Assembly (NCBI GenBank): GCA_022605955.1
Contig: JAKCOZ010000003.1
Location: 63,761,439 to 63,825,438, forward strand
Direction: 5' to 3'
Source of the DNA: Rallus limicola
Lineage: Eukaryota > Chordata > Aves > Gruiformes > Rallidae
Length of the DNA stretch: 64,000 bases
A program made the translations under genes and the position numbers. Numbering within the stretch: position 1 is the stretch's first letter; each line of letters begins with the position of its first letter. Below, in pieces: positions 1 to 10,429 of this stretch. The notes beneath the pieces were generated by a model that saw only the letters and a list, made by a program, of their open reading frames with translations, had not been told where the DNA came from and searched no databases.

Positions 1-3000
1 CTGTAAACCACATGGACCCAATGTAAGGTCTTCACAACACCCAAGTAGACCCAATGCAGAGAAAACCAGTTAGCTCTACAGTGATTTCAAACTGGCAGTG
101 GACATACCTGATGTGAATAACTCCGGAGAGGGAACTTTCCCTGTTGACTACCAAGGGACATCAACCACAGGCTGGTACTTCTATTTAAGTGGTGTGAGTA
201 TTCAACCATCCAGGTCCCTCCCCCTTTCCAGTGAGTGATCTGCAGCAATTCATGAGCTCTCCTCTCCAATGCACCAAGGATCCTGTTTCTTTATGGTACA
301 GCAGCACTGTAGATGCCCCCGAGATTCAGAATGCCCACATCCAGCCTAAGGAGGTGACATGCCAAGGACCACCATGTTAAGACCCACCACACTACACACT
401 TACTATTCCAAATCCAGGATCAAGGTGTGTGCAAGGATGGCTTTGTGCAGGATGACAAGAAGAGTTACCTAAAGGTTAAGTGACTTATTTCAGAACTTGA
501 CTCATTTGCAAGAGACATTTAACACTAGGAAACAGCTCCTGTTTCCTCCTTAATAGGAAGAAAAATTACAGTCTCTAACAGTAACTCAAAAAGATGCTGG
601 AAACCTTTTCTGACTATGGATTTTTTTTTTTTCCCCACACTTCATTAGAACGGGTGGTTGTGAAAGGAAAGGCAGTAGAGAAGCTCCGGTGCTTCAGCAT
701 CCTTCTGAACAGCAAGGGCTTTGCAAAATGCCATATCAAACTCAATTAATATGGATGTATATAAGGGCAGCAATTTAGGTGTGGGTTTATGTGCGGCTAG
801 ATAGACACAGATATCCTCACAGTATGCTTGCATATAGATATATATTTATCTATGTATGTATATATAAAATCTTCAAGACAGATAAAATGCACACAGCTGT
901 TAGCAGCTGAAGCGGGCCTTAATTACACTCAGGTTGTCATGGCAACGTCTGACAAGCTTTGCCTCCCTGGATGGGAACGTTTGCCCTCTTGGAGTTTCAG
1001 CACACCAAGAGAGAGGTTCTAAGGAAAATTAGAATAAATCACACAACTTTCCTTGGCCTTTGTGTCTTCCTGCCAAGGCAAAAGGGCTGGAAAACAGCAT
1101 TGCTCCACAGGCTTGACACATCAGAACAAGGCATAAGTAAAGCGGTACAGGAATTTAAAGGATGTTGGCACATAAAATACTTTGTTTTGCTGAGAAATAG
1201 CATCTCAGCTAAGATCTCAAAGCATTATTATTATTGTTATTATTTACCATATATGAGGCATCATTAATGTCTGCAAGACTGGTACATGAAGTCATCAATG
1301 GTTACATATGGCCTTATACTGCTGCTGTTCAAGTAAGAAGACCAATGGGAGAAGGATGTTCCCTATTTCACTCATCGTCTTGTATCAAATCAGTCACACA
1401 GTCAGGAAAGGAACTTGGGTTTGTTCTAAATACAAGTCCATATTCTCTGCTTAAGGGCAGACAGCTGGTTTAATATGCGTTCATTGGTGTCTCATGGCAC
1501 TTCAGAATAAATTCTGACTTTCAGTGGAACAGTGCTAGAAGACATTCACACTAGGGAAAAAATAAATAATTAATAAAAATAGAAGCAATTGATCTGATTC
1601 TGGAAAAAAAAAAACCCTCAAACCCAAAAAAAACCCAAGAAGTCACTTCAACTGTTTATTTCAGGAGTAATTTTCTGAGAAAATACTACATACTAAGGAT
1701 AAAAAAACTTTGGAGCAGAGAGTTCAGAAAGAAGTCATAAAGCAAAACTCTTACCTTTCCTTCTATGGAATAATTCTTTGTTTTCCCTCCAAATGCTTTG
1801 CAAAAGTATTTATTTCTATGAATCAGATGTTCAACTAACTCCCTCTTCCCCTTCATTCCAATCTCTTAAAAATTCTTAAAAATAAGCCAAACAGTAGCAA
1901 ATATATATCTAAATCACCAAACATCAAGACTGCTTTTAATCTCCCTGCTCACATGGCTATTTCCCTCAATAGTTGGCAAAAAAAGCAGCACCATGGTGTG
2001 CTATGTCAGTGGTAATGGTAATGGTAGTTTCAACACATTCTGGAAGCACAAAGTAAGAATCAATGATCTGAACTACAACTTCTAAATATAAGGTGACTTC
2101 AGGTTTGCTCTAGTCAACTTAGACTTTTATATGCAATGCAAACCAAGAAGCACAGGGGAATGTATCTCTGAAGGTGCCTGTCCCTTTCCTGGTTACAAAA
2201 TGGGCCCAGGACAACCCACTCAGGCACAGGCTGATGTGGCTAATGACTTTGAGTCATTAGAGATTAGGCAAGATGCATCTTCTCCAACAGTTCTGCAAAA
2301 GCCAAAAAACATACGACAAGTAAGCATGTCAGTGGCAGCTCTGTTTAAATCAAGCAGATGCGGCTCAACAGCCTTACTTCACTCTTGCACAAAAGGATGT
2401 AAGCAATGCAGAATTCATGTGTTTGTACAGCAAGCCTCCAAACACTACTATAATACATCTAAGAAAGAAGAACTGAAAATCCTAATGAAAGCAAATTTGC
2501 ATACAAATGAAAGTTATTTTTGTATGCACTATTCCCCCACCTCCAGTTTCATTCTCTTCTCAGAACCTCAAGGATGCATAAGACACAAGGAATTACTGCT
2601 GGACAGAAACCTTGTTACTATTTCCCACAAAGAGAAGAAACAGCAAAATTTTTCATGAAAGATAGTTGGCTGTTTCTCTGCATTGATGCATTTAAGTGAA
2701 AAGGGGACAAAAAGAATTATCTATTTTCTCGCAGCTTAAGAAAGTCAAAGAATAGTGTTTCAAAGTGGAAAGTTGAAATTTTCATTTCAGAAAACTGAAG
2801 CAGAAATGAGAAAAAGGATAATCCCCCTGAGCCTCCCCCAAAATTTCTGAGGGCACAATGGTCTAAAAGGTCTTATTACAAGATGACAGCTTTACATTAA
2901 AACCTCTCTTTAAAACAAAAAAAATATTGAGAAAATATTACTATTCTTTTTTTTTTACTGATCACTGAATGTGTGTTATTTTGTCTCTGAAAGCTTCTCA

Positions 3001-3109
3001 CACACTAACTAAGAGCTTTTTGCATTATCTGTTCCTAGGAATCTATGCTTCTAACTTCCACTCCCCTCTCGTCTCCTCCTCCCCCCCCCTTTAATTTTAT
3101 TATTATTTT
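1..3109. other. Unannotated AT-rich unique DNA
   Basis: No gene or recognisable transposon was seen. Short simple-sequence patches occur: an AT-rich TATA/TATG stretch near 829-868, an ATT repeat near 1224-1244, and an A-rich patch with CCC interruptions near 1604-1640. The longest plus-strand frame (2131-2658, 175 codons) has no recognisable domain and no convincing splice context, so I treat it as chance. Confidence 0.6.
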
Positions 3110-3420
3110 TTTCTTTCATTTCATAAGCTCTCAGCTTTTTAATATGAGAGCCTTTTATTTCTATAAAACTGCAGCTGCTTTCATTTAGTTTTATGGATTT
3201 AATGTATTTAGAGGTTCCAAGAGAAGCTCGGAGCTGGCGGTATTATCCAGACGTTTGCTGCTTAGTGCCTTTTCTAATGACAAGACTTATCTGATTCAGA
3301 ACATTTCATATCTGTAGAAAAATTAATTCTCTTTCCCTTTGTCTTTAGGCCTCAAGATTTAATTTGTTCAGGGGATTCTTTCAAGCACTTTTTTTTTTCC
3401 CTTTGCAGATACCCTGATGA
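3110..3420. promoter_or_regulatory. Candidate conserved non-coding element
   Basis: Unlike its surroundings, this stretch is dense in A/T-rich homeodomain- and MEF2-like words (for example TTTTATTTCTATAAAA-like and TTTAATG cores near 3150-3205). It also keeps an unusual CpG-bearing segment around 3225-3260 (GCTCGGAGCTGGCGG). This texture is typical of vertebrate developmental enhancers. The call is inferred from composition only; no alignment was available. Confidence 0.3.
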
Positions 3421-3549
3421 CTTACTTCCAATGCTGAAGTTGTTCTTCCTGTTGGCATTTGTGTCTGAACCATTTGCAACTTGGTCATTACGTGCCTTCC
3501 CATCACCATGGCATCTGAGCTTCTTTCAGTATTTAATCTATTTTGTCCT

Positions 3550-3765
3550 CCTGCTCTGTGATGTAGAGGTTGCTATTCTCACCATTTGACATACACGGAA
3601 ATGAAGCAGAGGGAACTAGAGCTCATATCTACAATTGATCCATATTGATTTCAATATGAACTATGCATCTAAAATAGTCTCCTGAACTTAACCTTAAGTG
3701 ATTTACTCAAGGTCGAATAGGAAGTTTTCTGAAGGAGTGGAAGTGAACTGGGGCAGGGTATTTAA
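3550..3765 (-). repeat. Ancient MIR-like SINE fragment (split)
   Basis: Near 3572-3620 the pattern 'ATTCTCACCATTTGACATAC...GAAATGAAGCAGAGGGA' recalls the reverse complement of the MIR core, which reads ATCCCCATTTTACAGATGAGGAAACTGAGGC. After an unrelated insert, 'CCTTAAGTGATTTACTCAAGGTC...AGGAAG' near 3692-3725 matches the next MIR block (GTTAAGTGACTTGCCCAAGGTC). The two blocks are in the right order, as expected for a very old copy on the minus strand. The family is assigned from memory of the consensus. Confidence 0.5.
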
Positions 3766-3769
3766 GTCG

Positions 3770-5120
3770 CCGTGTTTCCTACCAAAATACATTCCAACCT
3801 ATGGTGTGGTATCCCTGGAGGCATTGCTTATGGCAAGCCAAGGAGACATGTTCATCAGAGAAAATTGGTCAATGGATAGTTGAAACCTGTTTGGATATTG
3901 ACCTCAATGCTGAGAATGCACACATTCTCAATACACAATGTTGTGTATTTTAAGACAGTGCTGGTGATGAAATTAGAAGAGGTAACACTGTGCTGTGCTG
4001 GCTGCAGGTGGACAGCACATGAGGCAGCCTGTCAACATTCACAAAAAACAGGTCCTTTTCATGGGTCTGATGATTAGACAAGTATACTCTTTTAAGACTA
4101 CTTCGTCCTCTTATCAGATAACCCAAGGACAGCAGCAGGATGCTAACACATGGACCAAGACTTTGCAATTACTGAAACACTGATTTAGTTATCACTTGCT
4201 ATTACTCTGTCACCTCTGTAGCACCGAGAAAACTGCACCTGTTCTGAAGCACAATTATTATCCATATCTATTTTCTCTATTTCATCTCTCTACATTTTGT
4301 CCTCTGCAATAACTCCTGAGGACCTTTAGAAGGCCTCATACTAGCCTTCCTCTTCACCCCATCTATTAACCTGATCAGCAATGAAAAAGTTCATTGCAAT
4401 ATTCATTCATCATTTTTAGGCTTTATGGTTAATATCCTTTAATACATTTATGGGGAATTCACACCTTGCAGAAGCACCATTTCTAATCACTTAAGACAGT
4501 TCACTGTCTTTCTTGGTTAAACTCTTCCTGCATTTTACTTGCAATATTAAGAACTAGACTGGAGATAGTGGAGGTTCCTTATGAACAGTTTTCAGATATT
4601 TATTTCACCCACCCTGTTAAAAAAAATAATTAAATCACCATACATATATTTAAACGTTATTGGTTTTACAGTCTAAGCCTGAAAACACATATATTAAAAA
4701 TTCACAATAAAAGCAGTTGTAATTAGATCTGAATTTAAATTCCTGAAGTTGTGAAGTGTTTGCAAAAACAATATTGTGGAAAATGGAAACCAGCCCTAGG
4801 ATCAGACAATAAACTTTCTCCAAAATCGTCAAAACTTTTCTGTCTGTCTTTAGAGTAAGCAACCTGTGTCTCTTCCTTTTCAGAAAAAAAATCACCCTGA
4901 AACTGCAAGACTTGAGTTTGGGGTTGGCTGGGACAGAGACTGGTTCTAGAGGTCAAAAGATAGGAAACAGCAGAAACAGCCTTTGTACCTACCTCCTCTC
5001 CCCTTCCCCCTCCATTAATTCTTCTATAAATCTAAACTTTAAAGTACTAGAAACAGAAGTCTGAATGAGAAGGAAACACATTCTCATGTTTTTCTTTCCA
5101 CTTGTTTAAAGACCCAGGGG
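3770..5120. other. Unannotated unique DNA
   Basis: AT-rich sequence with no gene, transposon or structured repeat that I recognise. The overlapping short frames on both strands near 3880-4180 and 4650-4956 lack family motifs and look like chance. Confidence 0.6.
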
Positions 5121-5125
5121 AAAAA

Positions 5126-5150
5126 CACCACCACCACCACCACCACCACC
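5126..5150 (+). repeat. (CAC)n trinucleotide microsatellite
   Basis: About eight tandem CAC units in a row, perfect over 25 bases. It is too short to be notable beyond likely length polymorphism. Confidence 0.95.
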
Positions 5151-5524
5151 TCTCAAAACCCTGCAATCTCTATCCATTTAAAAGCTCATGTTTATGAGGC
5201 ATTTCAATAAAACCTGGAGGAAGAGATTGGATACTTTGATGAAGAACAAAACCACAAAAAATACCTCCAGGTATACATACCGTAAGGAAGCTAAAGGTCA
5301 CCCCTCAAACCCGATTATATGCATTCCCATGCACCTTCTCTCAAGATTTTTGATGGAAAAACTCATAAAAAGGTTGCACAATATCAGCTGATAGAGGCAG
5401 GTCAGTTACTTAGTGCATGTGCCACCAACCCTGAAACAGGAGAAAGGACAAGGTATACATATGGGGTTGGCTCTGTATTTCTCATTGGAGTTGCACAAGA
5501 CGATTTCACATGTGTTAAATGCCT

Positions 5525-5640
5525 CACTGACCACTGAAGAAAGATTGTGCTAGGTGCTGTACAGAGGCAGACAGCAGCTTTAAGAGCTTAAAACCCAAAG
5601 AGGTAAGGCAGCGAAAGGACATGACAGCAAGTAGTTTTCC
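5525..5640 (+). repeat. Ancient interspersed repeat fragment, family uncertain
   Basis: The phrases 'GTGCTAGGTGCTGTACAGA' near 5547-5565, 'AGAGCTTAAAACCCAAAGAGG' spread over 5583-5603, and the following 'AAGGCAG' match a recurrent old amniote repeat pattern (GTGCTAGGTGCTGTACA...AAGAGCTTACAATCTAAAGAGG). I remember this pattern from MIR, L2 or CR1-related families but cannot say which. It lies just upstream of the CR1 copy beginning near 5755. Confidence 0.4.
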
Positions 5641-5754
5641 ATGGATCGCAGCAGAAACACCAAATGGTGAAACAGAAGCAAAAGCCAACTTTTCAGCCCA
5701 AGGGAGTCCTTGAGATGGTGCTTCTCTAGCTCCTAACTCTATACATCGCCACCT

Positions 5755-6260
5755 TATTTTTGTGTCCAGTTCTGGGCTACCTGGTATAAAAAGGACAGGG
5801 ATCTCCTTGAGAGAGTCCAAAGAAGGGGTACCAAGATGATTAAGAGCCTGGAACATCTCCCCTGTGAGGAGAGGCTGAATAAGCTGGGGCTATTCAGCCT
5901 TGAGAAGAGAAGACTAAGGGGGGACCTAATTAATGTCTATAATTATCTTAAGCATGGGTTGCAGGGGGAGTTGGTCGGCCCCTTTTCAGTGTCTGTGGAG
6001 ACAGGACAAGGGGCAATGGCTGCAAGTTGGAGCACAGGAAGTTCCGCACCAACATGAGGAAGAACTTTTACACAGTGAGGGTGACAGAGCCCTGGGACAG
6101 GCTGCCCAGGGGTGTGTGGAGTCTCCTTCTCTGGAGAGATTCAAGACCTGTCTGGACACCTATCTGTGCAATATGATCTGGGGAGCCTGCTTTGGCAGGG
6201 GGGTTGGACCTGATGATCTCTTGAGGTCCCTTCCAACCCCTACAATTCTGTGATTCTGTT
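5755..6260 (+). mobile_element. CR1 non-LTR retrotransposon, 5'-truncated 3' end
   Basis: This is the 3' portion of a chicken-repeat-1 LINE. It contains the standard succession of CR1 blocks: GTGTCCAGTTCTGGGCTAC, the GATTAAGAGCCTGGAACATC block, GAGAGGCTGAATAAGCTGGG, GGACAAGGGGCAATGG, GTGAGGGTGACAGAGC, GACAGGCTGCCCAGGG, and GGTTGGACCTGATGATCTC followed by CCTTCCAACCCCTACAATTCTG. It ends in the diagnostic octamer tail (ATTCTGTG ATTCTGTT). The copy is about 500 bases long against roughly 4.5 kb for a full CR1, so it is an ordinary 5'-truncated insertion. All reading frames are interrupted and no reverse transcriptase domain remains. It looks moderately young because most blocks are close to the consensus I remember. 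Confidence 0.95.
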
Positions 6261-6264
6261 ATTT

Positions 6265-8340
6265 TCTGCACAGATAGGTTTGGGAAGAACCTGCAGAGGG
6301 AAGTACTACCCTGGGAGACATCAACAGAAGAGGACTGTTCTCCAGCTTCAAGTTGAGACACATGAACATCCTTCCTGGAAACCCACTTGACTAACACAGC
6401 TGTCAGTCTTTGGGCCAGTGCTTTGCAGTTCTCTTTGTCCAGCGTCTGGAAGGTGAGGACCTTTTTTCTCATAAGAAGGCACTACAGCTGGGATGGGGGG
6501 TCACAGCAGTGGGTGTTACTGCACATCACAGCTCTGCGGGCTCCTCTGCAAACACATTCTTCCTTCTTTAACTCCCCTACAGAGCTGCACATGGAGCTAA
6601 ACTCCGTATGCTCCATTTCATATCCCTTCCCTTATAAACCTTTATTAAGGCTTTATGTTACACAACTATCACCGATACAAAACTATTGCGTTTAGGCTTC
6701 CAGGCGACTGAGTGCATTAAAACTCCTTGCGTGGAGTGGCAGGAACCAATTCCTCATTTTTACTGGCTGGGAACTGAACCTTAATAGGCCACAGAGCACA
6801 AAACTCATAAACCACTGGAGTAAAGGGAGGAGGAGAGATGTGGAATAAGGAGGGAGGAGGGGGAGAAGTTTGCTGCTGAGGTTATGAAATTATAACTGAA
6901 GAAAACAAAAGATGTGAAGCAGGGCACGGTGAGGAATTCTCTCCACACATAGTGGAGTTAACCTTGCCACTGATGCACAGCAGCTGGAGGGGAAACAAAT
7001 AAAGCGGGACCATGCTCTTAACAAAAGAAAGTGTCGCTCCTTGACACTGGAATAGCAGCAACCTTCATCTCCAACCCTTGTGCTCCTCGGGAGAGGCTGG
7101 GGATTGCTGGCTCAGGCACAAGTTGCCTTTGCCTAGCAACGGGTGCAAAGTCCGTCTGTCAGCTTGGCCTACAGTCGCTCCATCCCGCCTTCCCCCCTCC
7201 TCCACATGCAGTGCACGGTCTCTGAGGCCCTTTGTCAGACTTGAGCTCCATTCACCTCTAAGCCCATCCAACAAACACACCACACCTGTAACTGCTACAG
7301 GTAGCATTATGGATTGCACCTTTGGGTAGCTCATCCCATCCCACTTCATCTTATTCTGCTTTTGCAGCCCCTCATTGGGAAACTTTCAGGGGAAAGACCA
7401 CCTGCTATCAAAATATACTTAACCCAATGTATTTGCCTACAAGGTGGCATCAGACACTCCTGCAAACACATGCATCTCTTCCTGCCTGGCTGTGATGTTA
7501 AAATGCCCATTTTTGCTGATGGAAATAAATTTTTGGGTGCAAGGATGTTTTTAAAACAGTATATGGGACAAAAGAAAAAAAAAAAAAAAAAAAAGAGACA
7601 GTTGGAAGTTAATTTCTAAGGACTGTTCTTCCCAGTACATATCAGGTGCTGTAAATACAGAAACAATTCTGCAGATTGTAGAGGAAAAGTCAAATCCACA
7701 ACTCGGAACACTTCCCAGTTAAATTAAATTCTGCAGTCATTTATTTTGATGCTAAAAGTTACTGCCGGGATCCTGCCACGCTGTGTCACTCTGACCTGAA
7801 CCACAGCGGGCTGGGGATGATACTGCTTCCTGGAATAGCAAGAAGTCATTTCTCTCCCCTGCCCAAGAAAGGAACTTATTATGAAATTAAAAAAGCTGAA
7901 ATGCACAAGACAAGCCCAGTAAACGCAATTGTGCTCCAGTCAGCATCAGAAGGGCTGGCCAGGCTCCAAAAGTTGAAGCAAGTTAGTCCCTGCATCAGGG
8001 TTCCTTCAAATCAGAATGAAAGATAATCACCCATTTCAGGCACCAGAAAATGGAAAATTGAGAGATACATGGCAGCAGTTACCTTCCACAGTTTGAAGTT
8101 ATCATAATGCCATTCTTCTAATTACAAATTGGACTTGTAAGAGCAAGGGCCAAAAGAAGCGAGATTCAAAGAGTAAGAGAGGATCTATCAGGTAAGCTTA
8201 CCTTGGAAGTTGTCACATCCCAGACCACCATCAGGAATCCCCTCACAGCCAGGCTCCTCTTTCAAAGTATACAGTATTTTTTCACATTTTAATACTTACA
8301 GGGAATAAAAAATCTGTGTAGACAGAGGAAGATCATCGGA
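6265..8340. other. Unannotated DNA with a poly-A run
   Basis: No gene recognised. It contains a purine-rich patch at about 6820-6870 and an uninterrupted A20 at 7575-7594. The ORFs crossing this area are chance; the one at 7314-7619 reads through the A20 as a lysine run. The segment 7065-7350 has opposed overlapping frames but no motif. Confidence 0.6.
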
Positions 8341-8359
8341 AAACCAAGGAGAGATTTTG

Positions 8360-8470
8360 TGGGGGGGTATTTTTTTACCCTCCCCTCTAGAAATATTTTT
8401 CCTTTGAAAAAAAAAAAGCCTTTTTTTTTTTTTCGGGGGGGGAGGGAAGGAGGCCCGGACACTAGGAGGT
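8360..8470. repeat. Alternating homopolymer patch (G7, T7, A11, T13, G8)
   Basis: Successive runs occur within about 85 bases: G7 near 8361-8367, T7 near 8370-8376, A11 at 8407-8417, GCC, T13 at 8421-8433, C, and G8 at 8435-8442. A G-rich tail (GGAGGGAAGG, then GGGCGGGTGGGTGG) runs to about 8483. The A11-GCC-T13 part could fold back on itself. Such a patch is prone to sequencing and assembly error. Confidence 0.85.
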
Positions 8471-8739
8471 GGGCGGGTGGGTGGAAATTTGAACGATACA
8501 GGGAAGTTGCTGGAAGGGTCAGTGCTTGGAAAGTACCAGGCCCTGGGAAATTACACCCACAATCCAGCCTAACCCCAGGACTATGAGATGCTGAATTCAA
8601 CCATGCTAACCCTAGACCAGCACTGTCAGGAGCGAGACAGACAGTTGTTTTCACCCTGCTGGGTTGCTAGGGCAGCACCAAATTTTCTCATCAAAAAGCT
8701 TTTCTCTATAAAAAGGTAGAAGAGACAATGGTTTTTTTA

Positions 8740-8860
8740 ACATTTTTAATGATATCAAATTCAATTGAAACGAGCTACTTTGTCATCACGGCTCGTTATC
8801 GATTGCAGCTGAACATTCTCGGCAAAACTGGGATGAGCAAGAGTAAATCTTACATAAGAA
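8740..8860. promoter_or_regulatory. Candidate conserved element with small inverted repeat
   Basis: A CpG-bearing island sits in AT-rich DNA (CGAGC, CACGG, GCTCGT, ATCGATT, CTCGGC). It contains AACGAGC at 8769-8775 paired with GCTCGTT at 8791-8797 across a 15-base spacer, and an E-box-like CAGCTG next to ATCGATTG. Retained CpGs in an unmethylated-like pattern suggest selection, but this is inference. Confidence 0.3.
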
Positions 8861-8899
8861 GCACAGTTCTATTGATCACAGCAGCCGCCACTGGCCTTC

Positions 8900-10310
8900 C
8901 ACTGAAGCAACAACCAGCTACTTTAATAAAAATGTAATCCTCCAGTAGAGAGGAACCCATCTGCTTTCCAATCCACTCTGCATCATACTCTTCCAAACGC
9001 TCTTGAGAGAGAAAGCAGACCAGTCCATCCCCCTGATAAAACACTATTACTATGCAGTGACACCATCACACTTGATTTAAGTACATCTGGCATTTTCAGG
9101 TGTAATGCCTGAAGCAATAATACTAAAAAACCAGAACAACCCTAGTTACGCCCTCTGGGAGTTGCATGTGTGTGAACTAAGTAACTTATAGAGTTCCCAT
9201 TTCCATAGTATCAAGCTCTTTACATTCTGTAATGTATTTATCCTACTACTACCCAGGGGAAAGAGAGGTCAGCACTGCTCCTCTTGCTTTCCCACTGCTT
9301 GCTTAGATCTTCATTTTCTATTGCATGGGAGTTGGAGAACTGAATCTTGGTGTGAGCTTGAGGCTAAGAGGATTGGTTGTGGTCATGAGGGAAAGACACT
9401 GCTGTGGCTGACAGCTGGCTTTGACACCAGTCTCAGGTCAGACTCCAGGCTCTGCTGGAAGCCATTTGGTCAAACCGCGTGTGATAATTACAGCAGGTGT
9501 CCCTGAGGATATATTGGGACTTCTGTCTACATTTCTACTGCAGGAAATGACATCCAGCTCTCTGCAGACACTGTTGCACACATCTCCCTTACCACACCTG
9601 CACTGCCACATCAGCATGCACTTTTAGGCTAAACATGGGGAAAAGAAAGTCCTGGAGCCACGTTTTCTTGTGCTGAACCCTGTGACCAAGTCCCTTATCC
9701 TGTCATTCTCCTACTCTTCCACTGTTTAGGCTTAGACCTCCAAAAGGTGCCTGGGGAGGGACATCAGTGACCTCCTCCTAGTCCCCCATTCTTCTCACAC
9801 TCTCCACAGCCCAGTCCTTGTACTCGCTGGGACAATTCCAGAGCAAGGACCAGGACAGCAGTCACACACATAGATTCAAGCTTGCTTTTTGGGATAGTAC
9901 TAGGCAGTTTGGATTCAGTAAACAGAAGAGGTTCAGGAGATGACTGGGAGCACAAGGAAACAAAGAGTTGGATTTTGATCTCACACAGAGCAAACAGGCA
10001 GGGAGACATGTGAACTGAAGGCACATGCAATTGTGGAACAAAGGAACCATCTGCCCTGTGATCATAACTTAAGAACAAGCCTGCTTCCCTTCTTGTGGTA
10101 TGACCCAGGAACAATTCCTGCCAAACATGTGGACCCACCAATCCATGTAAAAAGGGATGAGCAGACAGAGCAGAAGTCAGCTGGGGGGACTCAATTCCCC
10201 CTCCATCACAAGCTGGACCCTCTCACAATAAAGGACACACGTAGCTCCTGTGTGGCCATGTGATGCTGGGGACTACAGAGCCTCTGCTCAGCAAGATGAG
10301 GAGTTAATAG
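8900..10310. other. Unannotated unique DNA
   Basis: No gene or clear repeat. A stretch near 9210-9262 weakly resembles a MIR 3' half but is too diverged to call. The frame at 9764-10141 on the minus strand shows no family motif. Confidence 0.6.
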
Positions 10311-10319
10311 AAGCAAAAC

Positions 10320-10425
10320 AAATCCCCTTTATTTGCCTCAGGGTCAAGGGTCAGTGTAAGTAAATCATTAATTAACACGCTGGCGCCTCAGTGCTATTGA
10401 CAGGGTTTTGTGTACACAGTGGGAC
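10320..10425. promoter_or_regulatory. Candidate conserved non-coding element
   Basis: This stretch contains the direct near-repeat CAGGGTCAAGGGTCAG (two AGGGTCA-like nuclear-receptor half sites two bases apart, near 10340-10355). It then has AAATCATTAATTAACACG (homeodomain-like) and GCTGGCGCCTCAG. The close packing of distinct binding-site words is enhancer-like. Inferred from motifs only. Confidence 0.3.
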
Positions 10426-10429
10426 TGTG

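Noticed and set aside
2131..2658. 175-codon frame with a GTAAGC donor-like site near 2320
   Set aside because: No convincing acceptor upstream, no protein family texture in the C-terminal half, and codon use is not biased. A chance frame is more likely.
5524..6472. Overlapping 70-134 codon frames on both strands
   Set aside because: They overlap the CR1 copy and its flanks and are by-products of its GC-richer sequence.
8289..8654. 121-codon minus-strand frame
   Set aside because: It is made by the homopolymer patch (Lys and Phe runs) and lacks any domain.
9205..9265. Possible MIR 3' half (CTCTTTACATTCTGTAATGT...)
   Set aside because: Only loosely similar to the remembered consensus; not enough ordered blocks.
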